Source: Flavobacteriales bacterium UBA6165 (GTDB taxonomy: Bacteria; Bacteroidota; Bacteroidia; Flavobacteriales_D; Crocinitomicaceae). Taken from it: DNA of 22,608 bases. The translations under genes and the position numbers were made by a program. This document shows, one piece after another, positions 1 to 6,857 of this stretch. Under the pieces are notes generated by a model. It was not told the DNA's origin, searched no databases, and worked only from the letters and a program-made list of their open reading frames with translations. The stretch covers positions 4,988-27,595 of the forward strand of contig DIUF01000088.1 in the NCBI GenBank assembly GCA_002422285.1. The letters run 5' to 3'. Each line of letters starts with the position of its first letter. Position 1 is the stretch's first letter.

Positions 1-227
1 GAATAAGCCCCACCAAAAGTCAAAATCCGCGGAAACTGACCATTTTTGGCCGCAAGAATGTTGTATTTCAACTTGCGCCATTTGTTACCAGAAACCAAAT
101 CATCGATTAAATCGTCGCGTTTTACATAAACTTGTACGCTTTGAAGTAAACAATTTTCATCTTGCAGTTGTTGAAGTACCGAACAACCTGAATCAAATAA
201 CTGAATTTCCCTATTTTTGCCGCTCAT
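1..227 (-). CDS. ACC deaminase / D-cysteine desulfhydrase-like PLP enzyme (N-terminal part, runs off the window)
   Basis: Only the first 75 codons are present; the gene continues beyond the left edge. The translation contains VKRDDL around residues 35-40, then SGNKWRKLKYN around 46-56, then LTFGGAY at 69-75. This is the N-terminal signature of the fold-type II pyridoxal-phosphate enzymes related to 1-aminocyclopropane-1-carboxylate deaminase and D-cysteine desulfhydrase. By family analogy Lys49 in the GNK motif should form the Schiff base with PLP. The substrate cannot be told from this fragment; in Bacteroidota such genes are usually annotated as D-cysteine desulfhydrase or ACC deaminase-like. 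The ATG is the only Met in the visible part and lies at a family-appropriate distance from the motifs. It overlaps the start codon of the divergent DUF5522 gene by two bases. I found no TAnnTTTG element upstream on this strand. Confidence 0.85.
   Translation of the reverse strand, partial: MSGKNREIQLFDSGCSVLQQLQDENCLLQSVQVYVKRDDLIDDLVSGNKWRKLKYNILAAKNGQFPRILTFGGAY
212..219 (+). promoter_or_regulatory. Bacteroidota -7 element (TATTTTTG) for the DUF5522 gene
   Basis: TATTTTTG is an exact match to TAnnTTTG and ends 6 bases before the ATG at 226. With the usual spacing transcription would begin at or very near the ATG, so the mRNA may be leaderless. No convincing -33 TTG is visible. The element lies inside the first codons of the opposite-strand PLP enzyme gene. 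Confidence 0.45.
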
Positions 228-414
228 GAACGATGATTTAACTGGATTTTCCAGAAGAAAAAATTTGGATAAAGACGACTATTATTTGTCGCCCGATGGT
301 TTTGTGGTGTTCACCGAAAAATATCATTTGAAGCGGGGTTATTGTTGTAAAAGTGGCTGTAAACACTGTCCTTATGGTTACGATAAAAAAACAGGAACCA
401 TAAAAAAATGCTGA
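226..414 (+). CDS. DUF5522 small cysteine-rich protein
   Basis: A 62-residue protein whose centre reads VVFTEKYHLKRGYCCKSGC followed by KHCPYGY. This is the hallmark of the small Bacteroidota family DUF5522. Cys40, Cys41, Cys45, His47, Cys48 and the C-terminal Cys62 suggest a bound metal, though this is inference; no function is established that I know of. I chose the ATG at 226 over the TTG at 217 because the TTG lies inside the -7 element and so would probably not be transcribed. The gene ends one base before the stop codon of the convergent acyltransferase. Length is normal for the family. Confidence 0.85.
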   Translation: MNDDLTGFSRRKNLDKDDYYLSPDGFVVFTEKYHLKRGYCCKSGCKHCPYGYDKKTGTIKKC

Positions 415-415
415 T

Positions 416-961
416 TTAGCGAACCCCTTGGTCTGGGTATTTTCCTTTGAACTGTCGGTAAAACTTCTTGATTTCCTCGATATCTTTTTCCACGTCGCCT
501 GTGGGATTGAAGGCGTGCGAAATGCCCCCAATCTTTCGTTTATAATCCAAATACCCCAAATAAATGGGCACATTGGCTTTTTGAGCGAGGTAGTAGAATC
601 CCCTTTTCCAATTAGGATTGTAGGCTCGTGTTCCCTCTGGAGTAAACATTACACAAAGATTTTCATTCTTAGCGAATAAGTCTGCAATGGTTTCAGTTAC
701 ATTTTTCGGACCACCTTTGCGATTGACAGGAATACCGCCCATTTTCTTCAAAAACCAGCCCAATGGAAAGAAAAATGCTTCTTTTTTGATTAACATTTTA
801 ACATTTATGCCGTAACTCCACATGGCCAAACGGCCGTAGAAAAAATCCCAATTGCTGGTATGAGGAACACTCACAAGCACAGATCTTTCAACACCTTCTG
901 GTACATTATAATCCATTTTCCAACCCAAAACTTTTAGTAACCACTTGCTAAATCGCTTCAT
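416..961 (-). CDS. PlsC-family 1-acyl-glycerol-3-phosphate acyltransferase-like protein
   Basis: A 181-residue membrane-associated acyltransferase. His34 and Asp39 form the HX4D catalytic motif (HTSNWD). GGIPVNR at about 75-81 is the substrate-binding motif, and FTPEGTR at 106-112 is the glycerophosphate-binding block. Bacteroidota proteins of this short type are often annotated simply as 1-acyl-sn-glycerol-3-phosphate acyltransferase; the true acceptor may be a glycerophospholipid, an ornithine lipid or another lysolipid. An upstream TTG at 979 could extend the protein by six residues, but that codon lies within the TACATTTG -7 element, so I start at the ATG at 961 (MKRFSKW), giving a leader of roughly 10 bases. 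It converges on the DUF5522 gene with one base between the two stops. Confidence 0.85.
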   Translation of the reverse strand: MKRFSKWLLKVLGWKMDYNVPEGVERSVLVSVPHTSNWDFFYGRLAMWSYGINVKMLIKKEAFFFPLGWFLKKMGGIPVNRKGGPKNVTETIADLFAKNENLCVMFTPEGTRAYNPNWKRGFYYLAQKANVPIYLGYLDYKRKIGGISHAFNPTGDVEKDIEEIKKFYRQFKGKYPDQGVR

Positions 962-976
962 GAAATCATTTTTTGG

Positions 977-984
977 CAAATGTA
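977..984 (-). promoter_or_regulatory. Bacteroidota -7 element (TACATTTG) for the acyltransferase
   Basis: The reverse strand reads TACATTTG, an exact TAnnTTTG match, 15 bases upstream of the ATG at 961. It decides the start codon of the downstream gene. No clear -33 TTG is visible. Confidence 0.5.
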
Positions 985-1071
985 AAGGTTTCGTGCTCTA
1001 GATTTTTGAATCATGAGAACAATGTGGCATAAATTTAACATCTAAGCAACCTTAGGCACAATTATTGTTTT

Positions 1072-1079
1072 TACTTTTG
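1072..1079 (+). promoter_or_regulatory. Bacteroidota -7 element (TACTTTTG) for the exported EEP-family protein
   Basis: TACTTTTG matches TAnnTTTG exactly and sits 18 bases before the ATG at 1098. A short inverted repeat, CTAAG-caac-CTTAG at 1042-1055, lies where the -33 region would fall; it is too short to call an operator. Confidence 0.5.
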
Positions 1080-1097
1080 GCAAGTTTAAAAATCGAT

Positions 1098-2135
1098 ATG
1101 AAGCATTTTATTTTATCTCTTTTTTTGTTGGTTCTTGGTACCAGCTTTGCTCAAAACAAGAACAACTATGAAGTCGCCTGTGTGGCTTTCTACAACGTTG
1201 AAAATTTATTCGACACCATCGACACGCCTGATGTTAACGATACAGAGTATACCCCTACAGGTGCAAATAAGTGGGACAGCAAAAAATACTACGAAAAGCT
1301 AGACCGTTTGGCAGAAGTTATTTCCTTAATGGGCGCAGATTATACGCCTGATGGACCTGCGATTGTTGGTCTTGCTGAAGTTGAAAACAAAGCGGTTATC
1401 TATGACCTTACACAACAAGAGCGCATAAAAGCAAGAGGCTATCAAATCGTGCATTATGATTCACCCGACAAAAGAGGAATTGACGTTGCACTGATATATC
1501 AACCAAAATATTTCAAAGTTGAGAGCAGTAGCACGCATACTTTGGTGATTCCAGGTCGAGACAATTTTTTCACGCGCGACATGCTTTTGGTTTCTGGACA
1601 ATTTATGGGCGAACGCATGCACTTTATTGTTGCCCATTGGCCTTCGCGCAGAGGTGGAGAAAAACGTTCATCACCCTTAAGAGAGGCAGCGGGGCTTCTT
1701 GCAAAAAGTATCATAGATTCCATTACTCTTGCAGAAGGTCCAAATGCTAAAGTGATTTTTATGGGCGATTTAAACGATGACCCGGTGAACAAAAGCGTGA
1801 AAGTGAACATGAATTCAAAAGGCGACATATCAAAGGTTGTTCCAGGTGCCTTGTTTAATCCCTTTGAGGAATTATACAAAAAAGGTATTGGTACTTTGGC
1901 TTGGCAAGATGCTTGGAATTTGTTTGACCAAATTATTATGACCCCTGCTTTTGTATTGCAAAAAGAAGGCTTTCATTACTACAAGTCGGTCGTATTCAAC
2001 AAACCATTTCTAGCTCAAAAAGAAGGACGCTTTAAAGGTTATCCTTGGAGAAGTTTTGCAGGGGGCGCTTATCTTGGTGGATATTCAGACCACTTTCCCA
2101 CCTACATTTTGCTGAAGAAAAAGGTGGAAGATTAA
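1098..2135 (+). CDS. Exported endonuclease/exonuclease/phosphatase-family protein
   Basis: A 345-residue protein with a signal peptide (MKHFILSLFLLVLGTSFAQ) predicting export to the periplasm or beyond. The mature part shows the blocks of the DNase I-like metal-dependent phosphoesterase fold: AFYNVENLFD near the start, GLAEVENK with the metal-binding Glu, VAHWPSRRGGE, FMGDLNDDPVN with the catalytic Asp and Asn, and a terminal GGYSDHFPTY with the catalytic Asp-His pair. All expected catalytic positions are present, so it is probably active on a phosphodiester or phosphomonoester; nuclease against sugar-phosphate cannot be decided. A longer reading from a TTG at 1065 would add 11 residues ahead of the signal peptide and begin upstream of the -7 element, so the ATG is preferred. 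Its TAA shares the four bases TTAA with the stop of the convergent lipoprotein gene. Confidence 0.88.
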   Translation: MKHFILSLFLLVLGTSFAQNKNNYEVACVAFYNVENLFDTIDTPDVNDTEYTPTGANKWDSKKYYEKLDRLAEVISLMGADYTPDGPAIVGLAEVENKAVIYDLTQQERIKARGYQIVHYDSPDKRGIDVALIYQPKYFKVESSSTHTLVIPGRDNFFTRDMLLVSGQFMGERMHFIVAHWPSRRGGEKRSSPLREAAGLLAKSIIDSITLAEGPNAKVIFMGDLNDDPVNKSVKVNMNSKGDISKVVPGALFNPFEELYKKGIGTLAWQDAWNLFDQIIMTPAFVLQKEGFHYYKSVVFNKPFLAQKEGRFKGYPWRSFAGGAYLGGYSDHFPTYILLKKKVED

Positions 2136-2560
2136 TTCTGGATATTCAAAATATTAACACCATTCCACATGGTTCGGTAAGCCCTTAAGCCCCATTCGGC
2201 AGGCCCTTGAATAAGAGAACCGTCGAACAATGAAAACTGGGAAGTGGTGCAAGAATCCAGTAAAATAAGCATATTGTTTGCGTCTACATACAGTGGCGCA
2301 CAGGTATCTCCGCCAGATGCAGGAGACATGCGGTCAAAAGCTACAAATTCATCCATTGTGCGACGATAGACCACCAAGCCCTTCACACCAGCGTTTTCAA
2401 CATATGCAAAGCCACCAATACTTTGCAAACCAGAATAACTTGGCAAATTCACATTGATATTGATGTTGAATGGGATATCAGGAACAGGATGTAAATTTCT
2501 TCGACATCCAATAAATCCTGAAGCCAATAAAACAAATGATAAAATGAAAATTCTGTGCAT
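2132..2560 (-). CDS. Lipoprotein with a degenerate Rieske-like fold
   Basis: A 142-residue protein beginning with a lipoprotein signal (MHRIFILSFVLLASGFIGC, lipobox FIGC with Cys19). The rest (PFNININVNLPSYSGLQ, GGFAYVENAGVKGLVVYRR, FVAFDR, then DSCTTSQFSLFDGSLIQGPA) resembles a family of Bacteroidota lipoproteins related to the Rieske [2Fe-2S] ferredoxin domain. However, neither CxH nor CxxH is present: the first ligand region reads FDRMSPASG and the second reads SCTTSQ. It therefore probably cannot bind a normal Rieske cluster. The function is unknown. It lies 56 bases downstream of the response regulator on the same strand, with no clear TAnnTTTG element of its own, so it might be co-transcribed with it. 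The relation to Rieske proteins is from memory of the pattern, not from a search. Confidence 0.75.
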   Translation of the reverse strand: MHRIFILSFVLLASGFIGCRRNLHPVPDIPFNININVNLPSYSGLQSIGGFAYVENAGVKGLVVYRRTMDEFVAFDRMSPASGGDTCAPLYVDANNMLILLDSCTTSQFSLFDGSLIQGPAEWGLRAYRTMWNGVNILNIQN

Positions 2561-2616
2561 GTTGTCTAAAACGAATTTAAATCCTGAATATTGTTAAAAG
2601 CAATGAATTATGGCTA

Positions 2617-3354
2617 TCACAAACTCATCAGCTGTTTGAATTTAATGGCTTGGCGTCGGGAAACCTCAATTTCTTGACCATTTTTGAGATACAACATAAA
2701 GCCGCCATTGAACCAAGATTCTACCTTCACGATATAATCCATGTTCACGATATGTTTTCTATTGGCGCGAAAAAACTTTTTCTCATCCAAGCGTTCTTCA
2801 ATCAAATTCAACGATTTCAAAATCAATGGCTTAAAATCTTTAAAAAATACGCGGACATAATTCCCGTAAGACTCAAAAACCTCAATTTCCGACAATTGAA
2901 CAAACCAACATTTTTCTCCATCGCGAATAAAAATTCTGTCGTCGGTAGACAAAGACGCATTGCTTTCTGCGGTAGGCGTATTTTGCGATGAGGATTTGGA
3001 TTTTACCAATTTCCTCAAACGCTCCACCACCCGCTCCAAACGCTGTTTATCGATAGGTTTGAGCAAATAATCGAGGGCATTCACATCAAAAGCTTTTAAA
3101 GCATACTCATCATAGGCAGTAACAAATACCACTTCGAATGGACAAGAATCCAGAGCATCTAAAAATTGAAAACCATCTTTTTCTGGCATTTGAATATCCA
3201 AAAAGACCACGTCTGGTGTAAATTTCTCTGTGATTTTCAATGCTTCATCTACATTTTGCGCCTCGGCTTCAATTTCGATATCCTCAAATTCGCTAAGCAA
3301 TTCAATCAGCTCTTTTCTGGCTAATCTTTCATCGTCAACTATCAATGCCTTCAT
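2617..3354 (-). CDS. LytTR-family response regulator
   Basis: A 245-residue response regulator. The receiver domain (about 1-120) has the acidic pair Asp7-Asp8, phospho-acceptor Asp53 (FLDIQMPEKDG), Thr79 and Lys99 (LLKPID). A charged linker rich in Ser and Asn follows, and the C-terminal half (about 140-245) is a LytTR DNA-binding domain, recognised by FIRDGEKCWFVQL, FESYGNYVRV, FFRANRKHIVN and the terminal EIEVSRRQ. Its start overlaps the stop of the upstream kinase by 4 bases (ATGA), so translation is probably coupled and the two are cognate partners. It would bind DNA as a dimer to direct repeats, but no target site can be named here. Confidence 0.95.
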   Translation of the reverse strand: MKALIVDDERLARKELIELLSEFEDIEIEAEAQNVDEALKITEKFTPDVVFLDIQMPEKDGFQFLDALDSCPFEVVFVTAYDEYALKAFDVNALDYLLKPIDKQRLERVVERLRKLVKSKSSSQNTPTAESNASLSTDDRIFIRDGEKCWFVQLSEIEVFESYGNYVRVFFKDFKPLILKSLNLIEERLDEKKFFRANRKHIVNMDYIVKVESWFNGGFMLYLKNGQEIEVSRRQAIKFKQLMSL

Positions 3355-4373
3355 AACTCAATATTAATTTTTGCAATTACTTTTCCATTTTCTTCAAACA
3401 AATCGAGTGAAAAACGCCCATCGAAAAGCGCTTCCAGCCTGGAATAGGTGTTGTCTAACCCAATTCTTGTATCACTTTTATCATTCAAAGTACCATCATT
3501 TGCTACAACAATCTCCAAACTCCGTTCTGATTTCACTACGCGAACTTCAATTTTTCCACCATCTCTCAAACGTCCAATCCCATGTTTAACGGCATTTTCA
3601 ACCAAGCTTTGTATAGTCATCGGTGGAATTTGAAATCGGTATGCGCTATTATCAATTTCAGTTTCAAAATTCAAACGCTCTTCGAAACGGATTTTTTCTA
3701 ACTCCAAATAATCGCGCACAAACTGCATTTCTTCTTCAATACTTACGGATTCCCGGCGACTGTAAATTAAAATATTGCGCAGAATATTCGACAATTTTGT
3801 AACACCATTTTTTGCCTCTGTCGGATTTTCACTGATCAGCGCACGAATGCTGTTGAGGCTATTAAACAAAAAATGAGGATTCAATTGCGAGCGCATCAAG
3901 GCCAACTCTACTGTTTGCTTTTGAGCTAAGAGGCGTAGGTTTTCAATTTCACTAATTCGTGTTTTGCGGATGAAGTGGTTCAAGAAATAAACAAGCGACC
4001 ATGTCCCAAACAAAGTTGTCATTACCAAGACTTGTCCAAAAAACTTTTTGAATTGAAAAACACCGTTGTTATTCAATAAATTGTAAAACATCAAGTCATA
4101 CAAAGCTTGAAACAAAAACGCCGAAAGTGCGCAAGAAATCGAAACAGACAAAAACACCTCTATAGGCTTTTTATCTAGCAAATGATATCGAATGAAAAAA
4201 CTGCGCAACGAATGAGAAAGCATAATCCCCAAAATGGCGAAATAAAAGAGCAAAATTAGAGATTTCTTTGTAATATCTACGTCATTCGCACGGTTGATTA
4301 AGAATAGAAAAAAAGCTATTCCAAACCAACCCAAGAATTGAAAAACCCAATATAGAATCTTCTGTAAACTCAA
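3351..4373 (-). CDS. LytS-type sensor histidine kinase (His_kinase PF06580 family), TTG start
   Basis: A 340-residue membrane sensor kinase. Four hydrophobic segments lie at roughly 9-29, 37-53, 73-97 and 113-133. After a coiled linker comes the phospho-acceptor block MRSQLNPHFLFNSLNSIRAL with His167, and the ATP-binding HATPase domain follows (PPMTIQSLVENAVKHG, then a G-rich IGLDNTYSRL region). No separate extracellular sensor domain is present, so the signal is probably sensed in or at the membrane. No ATG is available in frame before residue 51, which lies inside the second membrane segment. The only sensible start is therefore the TTG at 4373-4371; the frame is open upstream to a TAA at 4401-4403. 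That TTG overlaps the stop of a tiny ATG-ATG-TAT-TGA reading frame. The leader carries its own -7 element. Confidence 0.9.
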   Translation of the reverse strand: MSLQKILYWVFQFLGWFGIAFFLFLINRANDVDITKKSLILLFYFAILGIMLSHSLRSFFIRYHLLDKKPIEVFLSVSISCALSAFLFQALYDLMFYNLLNNNGVFQFKKFFGQVLVMTTLFGTWSLVYFLNHFIRKTRISEIENLRLLAQKQTVELALMRSQLNPHFLFNSLNSIRALISENPTEAKNGVTKLSNILRNILIYSRRESVSIEEEMQFVRDYLELEKIRFEERLNFETEIDNSAYRFQIPPMTIQSLVENAVKHGIGRLRDGGKIEVRVVKSERSLEIVVANDGTLNDKSDTRIGLDNTYSRLEALFDGRFSLDLFEENGKVIAKINIEL

Positions 4374-4403
4374 TACATCATTTTGGTAAAAATAACCAAA
4401 TTA

Positions 4404-4411
4404 CAAAACTA
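4404..4411 (-). promoter_or_regulatory. Bacteroidota -7 element (TAGTTTTG) for the two-component operon
   Basis: The reverse strand reads TAGTTTTG, an exact TAnnTTTG match, about 30 bases upstream of the kinase TTG start and immediately past the stop of the upstream T9SS cargo gene. A second match (TACTTTTG) lies at 4416-4423 inside the end of that gene. Either could drive the kinase-regulator pair independently of the large secreted-protein genes. Confidence 0.4.
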
Positions 4412-4412
4412 C

Positions 4413-6821
4413 TTACAAAAGTACAATTCGAATGGTGTACTGAATACCATCGTTATTGATAATCAATTGAGCCACACCTTTGAATCCAGAGTCTACAACC
4501 AAGGTATTCTCATTTACATCAAATTGTATTTGACGACCAGACACATCAAATAATCCAACGATATCTTCGACAGTAAATCCGTAAATTTGAATTTGATTGT
4601 TGTGGCTTGGGTTAGGAAATACTCCAATTAAAGTTTCATCAAAATGTGTAACTCCTGAAAAATCTATAAACCCAATAGTTACTTCTACAATCTGTTCACA
4701 ACCATTTTGATCAATTACAGAGACTGTATATTCACCAGCCTCAGCATCTCTAGGATTAGTAATCATCAATTCACCATCGACATAATATAAATATGGAGGG
4801 GTGCCACCAATAGCCAAAACTTGAATGCTACCAATTTGGAATGTCGTTTGTGCAGTAACCTCAGTAAAGACCTGTAAAGCATTTGGTTGCATAACATTAA
4901 CAGCACCCTCAAAAGTACAACCGAATTCATCTTCATATGTATAACTATATTGTCCAGATGACAAATTCTCTAAGTTCAGAGTATTTTGTCCATCTTGCCA
5001 GGTAATTATGTAATTATCAGTTTGATTGAACACATCAAGAGACACAGAACCATTATTTGAACCAAAACAAGAAAGATGATTTACATTCTCATTTATGTAA
5101 ACAGGATTCATAACAACTACTTCAATTGTATCGCTGAAATAAATGTGCCCTAAATTATTAGTCGCAATCAAAGAATAGCTTCCCGTTTGAGAAACGGAAA
5201 TTGATTGCGTAGTTGCTCCATTACTCCATAAATAAGAACTAAAATCAGGCGCATCAAGTTCTATGGACATTCCTTCACAAATTGCAGTTTGTGAAGGATT
5301 ATTAATGGAAAATAGGAGTGTTTCGCCCTCTGTAAAGTAATAGTGTTGATTAACTGCTAAATCATAATATACATCCTGAATTCCGCTTAAGTAAGTGACT
5401 GTAATCGAATCAATAATATTGTACTGACCTAAGCCAAAAATATGATGTTGAGAATTTTGACTACAGTAATTCTCTCCACATCGCGTATAGTAAGAATAGG
5501 TGTTGCCTCCAGCATATACTCTAATCCATGAGCCAATTGCCATGCGATTAGAAATTGTGCCATCTAATGTAACTTTAACATAGTTGTTGTCAGATGTAGC
5601 ATCGTTTTGCCATACCCAACTCGTAAAGCCCTTAGCATTTGTAACTATCATATCCGCATAACCATCATTATTAATGTCGCCCTTTGCAACAGAATAACTT
5701 GCTGCTATATGATTAGAATTGGCAAATAGTTGAGGAGAATCAGTAAAAGTGATACCCTCATTACTCATGTACAGATAATTGCGAACCTCAGCATTAACGC
5801 TGGTATTAATAGTGCCCGTTGTTACATACAAGTCTTGCCAAGTATCGTTATCAACATCAATAAACGTAGCACCCCAAGACCAATGCTGATTATTTACTCC
5901 TCTTGCAACTGCTTCTTCAGTAAAACTCAAGTCATCTTGCGCAATTAGAAAACGTGACTGACGGATTGTGCCTCCGGTATTCGTTGAATAAATATCATTG
6001 TCGCCATCATTATCAAAGTCGGCGAAAGTTGCACTCATTGGATCATCATTAACCATAGCAGTATTTGTAAGCGTGGTTACATTTGTAAACGTACCATCAC
6101 CATTGTTTCTGTACATGGTGTTTTGCCAGTTGAATCTGTCATTAATCACATAAAGATCGGGCCACGTATCATCGTTATAGTCTAACCAAACACCTATAAA
6201 GGATGGTTGAACACCATCACTAACTCCAGCTGCGAATGCAACATTGGTGAAAGTACCATCACCATTATTCCTAAATAATGCATTCACCACAAAAGCATTA
6301 TTAGGATTTGCGGGGCCTGGACAACAATAACGAACCAAATACATGTCAAGGTCACCATCTTTATCATAATCTCCAAATGAAACACCATAGTTATCGGTAT
6401 TCAGCCCTAACAAACCCGCTTGCTCAGTAACATCAGTAAACTCCATGTTACCATTGTTGTTAAATAATCTGCATTGACCTGTACCGAAGGTGCTCAAAAA
6501 GAAATCATTATCACCATCGTTATCATAGTCGACCCAAATGATCTGAGCTGCTCGACCAGGAATGTTGACATATGATGGGAGTAATTCAAAATAACCACCC
6601 ATGTTTCGGTAAAAATAGGCGCTGTCACCATGACGCATGAGAGTAATGTCATCCCATCCATCATTGTCAAAATCAAAAAATGAAACACCCGCTCCCCAAT
6701 GAACCGTAGAATTTAAGGTATGGGCAATACCAACCGTATTTGAAACTTGGCTAAAACTTTGAGAGAAAGAAGTGTTTTCTAACATTAACAGCGTTAAAAG
6801 CAAAAGAAAATATTTGTTCAT
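4413..6821 (-). CDS. CRTAC1-like VCBS/FG-GAP and ASPIC-UnbV repeat protein with T9SS sorting domain
   Basis: An 802-residue exported protein. It starts with a signal peptide (about 1-21). Residues 45-395 hold at least seven FG-GAP/VCBS blades with calcium-loop motifs: FDNDGWDD, DYDNDGDND, DYDKDGDLD, YNDDTWPD, DFDNDGDND, DVDNDTWQD and DINNDGYAD. This predicts a calcium-binding beta-propeller. Residues about 411-500 match the ASPIC/UnbV domain (NNYVKVTLDG, then GLG, then SITVTYLSG). Ig/PKD-like and SprB-like modules follow (about 512-715, including LSCFGSNNGSV). The end is a type A T9SS sorting domain with FPNP at 735-738 and a VGLFDVSGR block. It is likely secreted or cell-surface, possibly adhesive or carbohydrate-binding. 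It lies 36 bases downstream of the haloperoxidase gene on the same strand and shows no clear promoter of its own, so the two are probably one transcript. Confidence 0.9.
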   Translation of the reverse strand: MNKYFLLLLTLLMLENTSFSQSFSQVSNTVGIAHTLNSTVHWGAGVSFFDFDNDGWDDITLMRHGDSAYFYRNMGGYFELLPSYVNIPGRAAQIIWVDYDNDGDNDFFLSTFGTGQCRLFNNNGNMEFTDVTEQAGLLGLNTDNYGVSFGDYDKDGDLDMYLVRYCCPGPANPNNAFVVNALFRNNGDGTFTNVAFAAGVSDGVQPSFIGVWLDYNDDTWPDLYVINDRFNWQNTMYRNNGDGTFTNVTTLTNTAMVNDDPMSATFADFDNDGDNDIYSTNTGGTIRQSRFLIAQDDLSFTEEAVARGVNNQHWSWGATFIDVDNDTWQDLYVTTGTINTSVNAEVRNYLYMSNEGITFTDSPQLFANSNHIAASYSVAKGDINNDGYADMIVTNAKGFTSWVWQNDATSDNNYVKVTLDGTISNRMAIGSWIRVYAGGNTYSYYTRCGENYCSQNSQHHIFGLGQYNIIDSITVTYLSGIQDVYYDLAVNQHYYFTEGETLLFSINNPSQTAICEGMSIELDAPDFSSYLWSNGATTQSISVSQTGSYSLIATNNLGHIYFSDTIEVVVMNPVYINENVNHLSCFGSNNGSVSLDVFNQTDNYIITWQDGQNTLNLENLSSGQYSYTYEDEFGCTFEGAVNVMQPNALQVFTEVTAQTTFQIGSIQVLAIGGTPPYLYYVDGELMITNPRDAEAGEYTVSVIDQNGCEQIVEVTIGFIDFSGVTHFDETLIGVFPNPSHNNQIQIYGFTVEDIVGLFDVSGRQIQFDVNENTLVVDSGFKGVAQLIINNDGIQYTIRIVLL

Positions 6822-6857
6822 AAATAAAAAATTAAGGTGTTAAATATTTGAAAAACG

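Noticed and set aside
1042..1055. CTAAG-caac-CTTAG inverted repeat near the promoter of the exported EEP-family gene
   Set aside because: Five-base arms are expected by chance in a window this size; no second copy or partner regulator supports an operator.
2132..2135. Stop codons of two convergent genes sharing TTAA
   Set aside because: Noted as a sign of compact gene packing, but TTAA sharing is a simple consequence of two TAA stops meeting and needs no special explanation.
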